From Mucilaginibacter sp. L294 (GTDB lineage: Bacteria > Bacteroidota > Bacteroidia > Sphingobacteriales > Sphingobacteriaceae), in assembly GCF_001636615.1 (NCBI RefSeq), contig NZ_LGEK01000046.1, positions 1-38,043 of the forward strand: DNA of 38,043 nt, read 5' to 3'. Position numbers and translations under genes: made by a program. The notes beneath the pieces were generated by a model that worked only from the letters and a program-made list of their open reading frames with translations, had not been told where the DNA came from and did not search any database. Within the stretch, counting starts at the first letter, position 1, and the number at the start of each line of letters is the position of its first letter. Shown piece after piece: positions 7,561 to 14,214 of the stretch.

Positions 7561-9333
7561 TTATTTAGCCGATAATTCTTTTTGTAAAGCCTCTATGGCA
7601 TTTGCCAGGTATGCTAAAGGTGCATTCCAGTTAATGGCTATCTCATTTGTGGCGTATGACCGGTCGTCGTCAATGAAAGCTTCATCAGGCACGGTTGATG
7701 CTAATTTTACGCCATCCTGCATGCCCGGATTGGGGCCTCCTGATAATAAGCCGGGAACAGGTTCAGTTATACCATCAGCAATAGATGGCCTATGGTGTGG
7801 ATGCATGGGCGTTTTACTGCCATGTCCCGTAACGTATGAGTATCCGGCAGCATTTCTGCCCAAAATATAATCAAGATTAGCTAAAGCATAGTTAAGATAT
7901 TTTTTATTGTGCGATAACTGGTAAGCTTTTATCAGCAAAATCCCCTGGTTAGCCGCGTCGCCGTTACTCCCCCATTGAAACCTGGCAGGCGCTTTTGTCA
8001 TAACCGTTTGGTAGGCGTTGTTACCGGCACCTTCAATAAGGTTATCAGCAAAGCTTAGTAACAACTTTTTCATTTCTGCTAATTCGGGTTTGCTTGCTGT
8101 TTGCAGGCCCGCATGCTGTGCCAATGTATAAATGCCCAAAAGCTTCACCTGTGCCCATGATGCAGGGATATTGATAGCGTTGGTTCTACCCGCTTTAATT
8201 TTGCTATAGTACTCATTCTTATCAGTAGTTATAAAAAGCTCAGCGCCCGCCCAAAACCATTCGTCGGCCAAATATTTATCCCCATAAGCGCCCGTGGTTA
8301 TTTTAGGGCTTAATGTTTTATTCATTTCATCCTGATCGTAGATCAAAGCGGGATTTTTAACCGACCACTGCCAGGCCCGTTCGGCTGCGTTTAAGCATGA
8401 ATCGGCTAAACCCGGTGCCTGCTCAGGAAATTTCTTAAAAATGCGCGATGCCTGTGCCATAACCGCTGCAAAATTAAGCGTAGCCGCGGTGCCTTTTTGC
8501 ACTACATAACGTACGGTATTTGCCTTATCAGGCATTATCATTTTATCAAAATTGGCGTTTGTAAGCTTGTGGTAAACGCCACCGTCGTTAGGGTCTTGCA
8601 TGGTGAGCATCCAACGCAGGTTCCATAGTGCCTCGTCGAGTACATCGGGTAATTGATTATTACTTTCAGGGATATTGAGGCGCACGGTTTTCATGTACAC
8701 CGGGAAATCTTCATAAAGCGAAAGCAACGTAGCTGTGCTGATACCACTGTTCACAATGTATTTATTGTAATCACCGGCATCATACCACCCCCGCGGACTG
8801 GATATCACCGTCCCTGCCGGGCGTTTATCGCTTGCCGCGGATGGGTGAATCAGTACTTTATCATCAGGGTGCCCTTCTGCCCTATGCCATTTGCCGGCAT
8901 ACTTCTCATCCAAAGCAATTGACGCCCGCTGGAAATAGAAAGCTCTAATACTTGCATCCGCCACCGGTTTTAATACGGCTGATTGAATGGCGAACGGATA
9001 AGAATAACCCATTTCCGGAATGTAAACCATGTATTTCCCTGGTATGCTAAACGCCGAAAAATCTGCAATAAAAGTAAAACTACCCGAAAAAGCCGGTTGT
9101 GATGACTGTTTTAGGTCGCCCGTATAAACTGTTTTTTTGTTTCCTGTTTTAATGTAAAACTTACCTGGTTTTGCATGTGTAAGTATCGCTGTTTTAGTAC
9201 CGTTTGGATAAAAGCCTATTTGGTTTAGCCTGATATTCGGGTTACTAACCGGTTGGGTTTGGGCAAACGTTTGTGGCTGGCAAAAGTATGCTGTTATCAA
9301 TAATAATATAGCTATTAAGTGCTTGTAACTCAT
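7561..9333 (-). CDS. Secreted glycoside hydrolase family 9 protein
   Basis: This 590-residue protein has a signal peptide (about 1-24, ending TFAQ). It has an N-terminal Ig-like CelD_N domain (about 32-115; NIRLNQIGFYPNGTKTAILT) and a GH9 (alpha/alpha)6-barrel (about 125-585). The catalytic base motif WYDAGDYNKY places Asp185 and Asp188. The family histidine motif HPHHR lies in GSKTPMHPHHRPS, and the proton-donor motif NEIAINWNAPL places Glu564. GH9 enzymes hydrolyse beta-1,4-glucans (endo- or exo-) and some act on glucosamine polymers; the substrate here is not determined. It is not next to a SusC/SusD pair, so it is not part of an obvious polysaccharide-utilisation locus in this window. It is a single-gene unit. 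Confidence 0.93.
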   Translation of the reverse strand: MSYKHLIAILLLITAYFCQPQTFAQTQPVSNPNIRLNQIGFYPNGTKTAILTHAKPGKFYIKTGNKKTVYTGDLKQSSQPAFSGSFTFIADFSAFSIPGKYMVYIPEMGYSYPFAIQSAVLKPVADASIRAFYFQRASIALDEKYAGKWHRAEGHPDDKVLIHPSAASDKRPAGTVISSPRGWYDAGDYNKYIVNSGISTATLLSLYEDFPVYMKTVRLNIPESNNQLPDVLDEALWNLRWMLTMQDPNDGGVYHKLTNANFDKMIMPDKANTVRYVVQKGTAATLNFAAVMAQASRIFKKFPEQAPGLADSCLNAAERAWQWSVKNPALIYDQDEMNKTLSPKITTGAYGDKYLADEWFWAGAELFITTDKNEYYSKIKAGRTNAINIPASWAQVKLLGIYTLAQHAGLQTASKPELAEMKKLLLSFADNLIEGAGNNAYQTVMTKAPARFQWGSNGDAANQGILLIKAYQLSHNKKYLNYALANLDYILGRNAAGYSYVTGHGSKTPMHPHHRPSIADGITEPVPGLLSGGPNPGMQDGVKLASTVPDEAFIDDDRSYATNEIAINWNAPLAYLANAIEALQKELSAK

Positions 9334-9445
9334 AATAAACGGGCTGATAATGTAATGGCTAATATAAGCGGATTGCGTATCACAACCATAATACTATATT
9401 GACAGCAGCTGCGCCAATTACGATACTTTATTCACCTTAAACAAA

Positions 9446-9474
9446 AAAAGGCCAGTGCAACGCACTGGCCTTTT
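9446..9474. terminator. Strong bidirectional intrinsic terminator
   Basis: A perfect 9-bp stem GGCCAGTGC / GCACTGGCC with a 3-nt loop (AAC) is flanked by AAAA on the left and TTTT on the right. It lies 18 bp after the stop of the beta-barrel gene at 9493 and terminates that leftward transcript before the GH9 promoter region. Confidence 0.92.
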
Positions 9475-9492
9475 AATATTATATCGGTTTGC

Positions 9493-10095
9493 CTATAAAA
9501 ACGCGTAACCTAAGCTCAGGTTAAATAAGCTTACACGGGTTTTGTAGTTAGTAGAACCATCAAAGTAATTTTGTTTTGTTAAACCAGCCTCGTAACGTAA
9601 ATCGATAGAGATTTTGCTGATATCGATACCGGCACCGGCTGTTAAAGCAAAGTTAGAGCTTTTATAATCGAACCTTGTTGCGCCGCCAACGGCAGATCCA
9701 AAACTGTTATCCTTATTTATAGCAAATGATAATAGCGGGCCTGCATAAAACCTGCCGCCTAAACCAAAAGCGCCAATTTTACCACCTAACAATAAAGGCA
9801 CATCAATGCTGGTGAATTTTGCAGAGCCTACTTTGGTATTGCTGTTATTGATATCTACGTTTTTGCTGGTAACATAAAGCTCAGGCTGAAAGTTGAAGCC
9901 CAGTGCACCAAACCTGGCCCATATACCGCCAAGGTAACCGGCACGGTTATCGGCACTAAATGTACCTGACGAATTTGAAAGGCTTGATAGATTAACACCG
10001 CCTTTAATACCAACTTGCACTTTTGGCAATAGCTGTGCTTTTGATACCGCCGTTACAGCTAAGAATATCCCTAAGGTGAGTAATAATTTTTTCAT
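9493..10095 (-). CDS. PorT-family outer-membrane beta-barrel protein
   Basis: This 200-residue protein begins with a signal peptide (MKKLLLTLGIFLAVTAVSKA, residues 1-20). The mature start LLPKVQVGIKGGVNLSSL is the usual opening of Bacteroidota porin-family barrels (outer-membrane beta-barrel domain PF13568 type). Further strands include NFQPELYVTSKNVDI, IDVPLLLGGKIG, GRFYAGPLLSFAI and IDLRYEAGLTK, and it ends LFNLSLGYAFL. Function is unknown; proteins of this class are abundant, small surface barrels. It is monocistronic: a hairpin terminator follows, and a candidate -7 box TATATTTA lies about 40 bp upstream. It is next to, but separated by a terminator from, the TolC gene. Confidence 0.87.
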   Translation of the reverse strand: MKKLLLTLGIFLAVTAVSKAQLLPKVQVGIKGGVNLSSLSNSSGTFSADNRAGYLGGIWARFGALGFNFQPELYVTSKNVDINNSNTKVGSAKFTSIDVPLLLGGKIGAFGLGGRFYAGPLLSFAINKDNSFGSAVGGATRFDYKSSNFALTAGAGIDISKISIDLRYEAGLTKQNYFDGSTNYKTRVSLFNLSLGYAFL

Positions 10096-10148
10096 GGTTT
10101 TATTGATTTTAAGGTTTAACGGGTAAATATACGTTTTGTTTTAAAATG

Positions 10149-10183
10149 AAATATCCGGCTACTTTTATGTATGCCGGATATTT
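10149..10183. terminator. Intrinsic terminator after the ATPase-TolC operon
   Basis: An 11-bp stem AAATATCCGGC (10149-10159) / GCCGGATATTT (10173-10183) with a 13-nt loop. The T-run is strongest on the plus strand, but on the minus strand TTTCATTTT follows the stem. It lies 27 bp after the TolC stop at 10210. Confidence 0.75.
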
Positions 10184-10209
10184 TTTACTGCGATATATTT
10201 ATTAGGTTT

Positions 10210-11550
10210 TTACAGTGCTAAATGCCCTTGGTAGTAATCTAATATTTTGTTGTAGATGTAGCAATCGTACCGGGCGTTAATAAGGTTAAGGTTTGCCCTA
10301 TCCAGATAGTTTTTAGCCAGTACATAATCAACAGATGTTAATACACCCGCGTTAAAACGGATCTCGGCTATCCTGAACGATTCCGCGTAGGCTTTAACCT
10401 GGTCTTGCAGGGCTGCATACCTTTCTAAAGCGTTGCTCATGTTTAAGTAAGCCTGTTCAACGTTTTGGCGCAATTGTATTTTAGTGTTTTCCTCAACATA
10501 CTTATAGTTCTGCAAGTCAATTTTTGCTAAAGTTACCTTGTTGCGATTTTGAAAATAGTTTAGGATCGGGATTTGTAAACTTATACCCAACTGGTTCCTA
10601 TAGTTGCCTTTAAACTGATCCCAGTAAGGGATAGTCGCGTTATTGTTATTAAATTGCGCGGTCGAGTAACTCGTATTCACACTACCAAATAAGGAAATAG
10701 TAGGATATAAAGCACCCTTAGCTGCCGAAACGCCCTTCTCGGCACTTTGCCGCCTTAACGTAGCTGCTTTTACCAAAGCTAATTGCTCCAAAGCTGTTTG
10801 ATAGATCTGATTGGATGTGCCGTTTTGTTGCAGTATTTCCGCGCCGGTTACCTTTTCAAACCTTATCTCGGGCCTGTAAGGTATGTTCAGTATTTGCAAC
10901 AGGTTTAATTTTGAAGTTTGCAATGTTGCCTTTGCATTAACATAAGTTACCTGGTTATCGGCATAGGTACCTTTCAGATCGTAAAAATCGTTAGGTTGTT
11001 TGTTGGCGCCTTGTTTTTCTAAGATTCCTAACCGGTCAAGTTGTTGTTTTGAAACTTCTACCTGGTTTTGTACCTGCGAAAGCAGCTCTGTATTATTAAG
11101 TACCTGTAAATACGCGGTAATTGTATTTATGGTTACCAGATCTTTGGCTTGCTGCAGGTCCATTTCGCCAGCCTGATATGCTAACGATGTTTGCTTTATC
11201 TTGTTAAGGTTTTGCAGGCCGTTAAAAATATTTAATTCGGAATTAGCACCATAATCGCCAGTTTTTGAGGACTGGTTTACATAAGCACTTGTTATTGGGT
11301 CCTGGTTACGGCCGTTGTTAATACTGTGGTTAACCTGGCCATTAATGGTTGGCAACAGGTTTTCTTTAGCCTGGTTTTTATCAACTTTGGCGCTTTGTAG
11401 CTGCAGTTCGCTTTTCCTTACATCAAGGTTGCGTTTTATGGCAATATCAATGCATTGCTGCAACGTAAGTACGCTGTCAACTGCCTGGCTGTGCGCCAGT
11501 GCCGGTACTAATGTTATTAAGCTAAAAAGTAAAAATTTAAAGTATCGCAT
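10210..11550 (-). CDS. TolC-family outer-membrane efflux protein
   Basis: This 446-residue protein has a signal peptide (MRYFKFLLFSLITLVPALAH, cut near 21) followed by two outer-membrane efflux protein repeats. The first begins LTLQQCIDIAIKRNLDVRKS (about 27-46) and the second is at about 240-440 (RRQSAEKGVSAAKGALYPTI and NVEQAYLNMSNALERYAAL). Length and coiled-coil pattern match TolC/OprM-like trimeric exit ducts. It starts 13 bp after the ABC ATPase gene, in one operon. It is the only outer-membrane component for the seven permeases upstream, so it is the likely exit channel of that export system. A periplasmic adaptor, which normally bridges permease and TolC, is not encoded nearby. Confidence 0.93.
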   Translation of the reverse strand: MRYFKFLLFSLITLVPALAHSQAVDSVLTLQQCIDIAIKRNLDVRKSELQLQSAKVDKNQAKENLLPTINGQVNHSINNGRNQDPITSAYVNQSSKTGDYGANSELNIFNGLQNLNKIKQTSLAYQAGEMDLQQAKDLVTINTITAYLQVLNNTELLSQVQNQVEVSKQQLDRLGILEKQGANKQPNDFYDLKGTYADNQVTYVNAKATLQTSKLNLLQILNIPYRPEIRFEKVTGAEILQQNGTSNQIYQTALEQLALVKAATLRRQSAEKGVSAAKGALYPTISLFGSVNTSYSTAQFNNNNATIPYWDQFKGNYRNQLGISLQIPILNYFQNRNKVTLAKIDLQNYKYVEENTKIQLRQNVEQAYLNMSNALERYAALQDQVKAYAESFRIAEIRFNAGVLTSVDYVLAKNYLDRANLNLINARYDCYIYNKILDYYQGHLAL

Positions 11551-11563
11551 TTTGGGTTATAAT

Positions 11564-12241
11564 TCAAAGTTTTCTGGAAGATTCTACCCTTCCATCCAGC
11601 AGGTTAATAATACGCGTACCGTATTCCGCGTTTTTTTCGGAGTGGGTTACCTGGATGATTGTAACGCCGTCTTCTTTGTTCAGCTTCCTGAATAGTTCCA
11701 TAATCTCCTCACCTTGTTTTGAGTTAAGGTTACCGGTAGGTTCATCGGCCAGTAATAATTTTGGTTTGGCAATCAAAGCGCGGGCTATGCCTACTAATTG
11801 CTGCTGACCACCTGATAACTGTGCCGGGAAAAGATCTTTTTTGCCTACTATCTGGAAACGATCAAGCATATCTGCAACCATCGCCTTACGCTCAGATCCT
11901 TTTACATCCTGGTATATTAGCGGGGTTTCGATGTTTTCATAAACGGTAAGCTCGTCTATCAAATGGTACGCTTGGAAAACAAAGCCGATATATTGCTTAT
12001 ACAGTGCCGCACGTTGTTTCTCTTTTAACTGGTGTACTGGTTGGTCTACAAAGTAATGGAAACCGTCGGTTGGTTCATCAAGCATGCCTATAATGTTCAG
12101 CAAGGTTGATTTACCCGAACCTGATGGGCCCATGATAGATATAAATTCGCCTTCGTCAATATCCAGACTGATATCGTTTATGACGAAATTCTTGTTTCCG
12201 CCTACCTGGTAATACTTTGAAATATGCTGAAGTGATAACAT
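11564..12241 (-). CDS. ABC transporter ATP-binding protein (MacB/LolD type)
   Basis: This 225-residue stand-alone nucleotide-binding domain has Walker A GPSGSGKST (38-46), Q-loop Gln90 (IGFVFQAYHLIDEL), signature LSGGQ (142-146), Walker B LLLADE (162-167, catalytic Glu167) and switch His200 (IIQVTHS). The class is that of MacB/LolD/FtsE-like ATPases, which pair with FtsX-fold permeases. Two positions differ from the usual consensus: Leu149 where LSGGQQQRV normally has Arg, and Asn173 where the D-loop normally has Asp (GNLNS for GNLDS). Catalytic residues are intact, so it should hydrolyse ATP; the changes may mark a Bacteroidota subfamily. It is the only ATPase in the locus, shares its upstream element with the permease array, and is cotranscribed with TolC. 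Confidence 0.95.
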   Translation of the reverse strand: MLSLQHISKYYQVGGNKNFVINDISLDIDEGEFISIMGPSGSGKSTLLNIIGMLDEPTDGFHYFVDQPVHQLKEKQRAALYKQYIGFVFQAYHLIDELTVYENIETPLIYQDVKGSERKAMVADMLDRFQIVGKKDLFPAQLSGGQQQLVGIARALIAKPKLLLADEPTGNLNSKQGEEIMELFRKLNKEDGVTIIQVTHSEKNAEYGTRIINLLDGRVESSRKL

Positions 12242-12325
12242 GTTTAATTATTGTGTTAATGAATTACTGAGTTATTTTGTTGCAATTTCTTAAACTGATT
12301 TTGGTATTGAAGCATGAATAACATA

Positions 12326-12420
12326 CCAAAGTTGTAATATATTGATTTATAGAGTGTTATATTGATTGTTAAAACTTAAAACTGTACGCTTCTGTACAGC
12401 GTGCGTTCGGTTATGATACA
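12326..12420 (-). promoter_or_regulatory. Shared upstream element and promoter, copy i (ATPase-TolC)
   Basis: Read on the minus strand: TGTATCATAACCGAAC starts at 12420, and the inverted repeat TGTAC-AGAAGC-GTACA lies at 12398-12383. After an A/T-rich spacer, TTTGG lies at 12330-12326. The ATG of the ATPase is 85 bp further on. The 40 bp at 12381-12420 match the copy at 14088-14127 in 35 positions. From the first base of the element to the first G of TTGG is 93 bp. TTGGTATG resembles a sigma-54 -24 box, but the -12 box is weak (TCAT instead of TTGC), so the sigma factor is open. Confidence 0.75.
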
Positions 12421-12502
12421 ATTATTACGACTAATATGTTATGGATAGATAAAAGTATAGTCTTGATGGTTTAATTAGCATAATATCGAAATGTAACAAA
12501 CT

Positions 12503-13996
12503 CTATTTTCTTTCAAGGTTTTTTATTTGGTTGGCAGCATTTGTATTTTTGGGATCCAATTTAAAAGAAAGCTTGTAATTTTTTAAAGCAGCATCTTTTT
12601 CGCCCAATAACAATAATGTTTCAGCATAACTGTCATAGGTATTACCGCTTTTCGGAAACAGCTCCGTGTTCAACTTAAATATCGCTAATGCTTCTTTTCT
12701 TTTTTCTTCACCAAGTAACCTATAACCATAGCCATTAAGGTCATTTTCATTTAATGTGAATTTTGGATCTTTCTTTTTTAAGTTTTTTGAAATTGTAAAT
12801 GCATTATCAAACCCGCTTTTTAGCAGCTCCTGCCTTAATTGTTTCACATAATGTGGCAAACCAAAGCCATTTGCTTCATGCATATCGGGGATATAGTATC
12901 CTGCTATCTCATCGGTGAAATACTCGGGGTTAGCGCCCTGTAAATTTGTTAGAACGATAATTGAAAGGTCATCCTGCGGGTAAACGAAAAAAGTAGAACG
13001 CATCCCTCCTACAGGCCCAACGGCGGGGTGATCAGCACGTGTAGCGGTTGGCCAACCAAGTGCATAGCCATTTACAAGATTATTAAAACCACCAACCTGG
13101 CCATTATTCAGTATCGCCGGGCTCCAAAGTGCTGTTAAGCTGGCTTTGTTTCTTAATAATTTCCCACTTTGAAGCGCAATTATCCATTCTGCTAGTTCTT
13201 TCGCCGTAGACAGAATTCCGGAGGCGGTTCTAAAAAACACCGGGAACTCCATATATATCGCTCTTAAATCTTTTCCTTCTGCCCATTGGCCGTTTACACT
13301 ATTTACAACTGAATATCCACCTGCAGAATGTGGAATAATATCATTTGAATCGCCAAAACGGGTTTGCATCATACCAACAACTTTAAACTGGTTTTCTTCA
13401 ATAAATTCAGTAAAATGCATTCCGCTCAATTTGGTAATGATCTTACCCAAAATAACGTACCCCGTTTGGTTATAACTGAACTTATCACCAGGATTAAATT
13501 CTATAGGTAAAGCTTTGACCGTTGCCCAGGCTGCGGCCTCTCGCCCACCCCCAAGCACATGTTCAGTATCATCAATAATATTTGGCAGCCCGGAAGTATT
13601 CGTTAATAATTGTTTTAAAGTTATTTTTTGCCACGATAATGGGATGTTATCTATATACTTAGATATGGGGTCATTAATATTTAGTTTTCCTTGCTCCTGT
13701 AATTGCATAATAGCCACACCTACAAAAGCTTTTGTACAAGAGTTGATTGAAAAAACGCTTTCATCTGTAGCGGCAACATTGTTTTCTATATTGGCTAGCC
13801 CATAGCTTTTCAATTTCTCAAGCTTACCATTTCGGATCACCGCTAACTGCAAACCCGGGATTTGTAGTTTTTGCATTTTACCGGCTATAAAATTATCTAT
13901 ACTGTCTTTAGTTTGTTGAGTTTGTGCTAGCGATACATTAGTTATGAGGCTTACTGAAAAAACGAGTAAGGAAGATTTTAAATAATTGATTTTCAT
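12503..13996 (-). CDS. Periplasmic serine hydrolase (beta-lactamase/PBP-like) with C-terminal TPR
   Basis: This 497-residue protein has a signal peptide (about 1-24, ending VSLAQ). A class C beta-lactamase/DD-peptidase-fold domain spans about 30-370. The nucleophile motif is SCTK (Ser86-Lys89), Tyr175 lies in FSYNQTGYVILGK as the second motif, and the third-motif region reads GPVGGMRSTFFVYP in place of a canonical KTG/HxG. The C-terminal part (about 410-497) forms TPR-like helices (GEEKRKEALAIFKLNTELFP; GEKDAALKNYKLSFKLDPKN). Family members hydrolyse esters, peptides or D-amino-acid bonds; the substrate here is unknown. It sits between the permease array and the ATPase-TolC operon, and its upstream element is nearly identical to that of the ATPase, so it probably serves the same system, for example by processing cargo or trimming peptidoglycan. 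Confidence 0.88.
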   Translation of the reverse strand: MKINYLKSSLLVFSVSLITNVSLAQTQQTKDSIDNFIAGKMQKLQIPGLQLAVIRNGKLEKLKSYGLANIENNVAATDESVFSINSCTKAFVGVAIMQLQEQGKLNINDPISKYIDNIPLSWQKITLKQLLTNTSGLPNIIDDTEHVLGGGREAAAWATVKALPIEFNPGDKFSYNQTGYVILGKIITKLSGMHFTEFIEENQFKVVGMMQTRFGDSNDIIPHSAGGYSVVNSVNGQWAEGKDLRAIYMEFPVFFRTASGILSTAKELAEWIIALQSGKLLRNKASLTALWSPAILNNGQVGGFNNLVNGYALGWPTATRADHPAVGPVGGMRSTFFVYPQDDLSIIVLTNLQGANPEYFTDEIAGYYIPDMHEANGFGLPHYVKQLRQELLKSGFDNAFTISKNLKKKDPKFTLNENDLNGYGYRLLGEEKRKEALAIFKLNTELFPKSGNTYDSYAETLLLLGEKDAALKNYKLSFKLDPKNTNAANQIKNLERK

Positions 13997-14032
13997 TTAA
14001 CTTTATTTAACAAGAAGGGTATAACTAACGCG

Positions 14033-14127
14033 CCAATAAAATAAATATTTAATTATCAGATTGTTATATGTGATTAGAAACTCTTGTACCGTACGCTTAT
14101 GTACAACTTACGTTCGGTTATGATACA
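14033..14127 (-). promoter_or_regulatory. Shared upstream element and promoter, copy ii (serine hydrolase)
   Basis: On the minus strand: TGTATCATAACCGAAC starts at 14127, the inverted repeat TGTAC-ATAAGC-GTACG lies at 14105-14090, and ATTGGCGCG has its first G at 14034. The element-to-TTGG distance is 93 bp, exactly as in copy i, and even the A/T-rich spacer is alignable (TATAACA and TCT blocks). TTGGCGCG is a good sigma-54 -24 match, followed by TTAT at the -12 position. The hydrolase ATG is 37 bp downstream of TTGG. Confidence 0.78.
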
Positions 14128-14161
14128 TATATTGATTAGAGGTTGGCATTAGGGATTAAAC

Positions 14162-14193
14162 AAAAAAGGCTAGGATAAAACATCCTAACCTTT
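14162..14193 (-). terminator. Intrinsic terminator of the permease array
   Basis: On the minus strand, AGGTTAGGAT (14191-14182), loop GTTTT, ATCCTAGCCT (14176-14167) form a 10-bp stem with one G-T wobble, followed by a run of six T's. It lies 24 bp after the last permease stop (14215), closing the P1-P7 unit before the serine hydrolase promoter. Confidence 0.9.
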
Positions 14194-14214
14194 CTGATTC
14201 CTATTTTTTAAAGT

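Noticed and set aside
7554..7563. Possible overlapping terminator between DUF3667 and GH9 genes
   Set aside because: Only 4 bp separate the two stops and no hairpin is present; the genes simply converge.
12242..12502. Possible missing adaptor (HlyD/MacA) gene between the hydrolase and the ATPase
   Set aside because: No open frame of useful length in this 261-bp gap on either strand; it holds only the shared promoter element and A/T-rich DNA.
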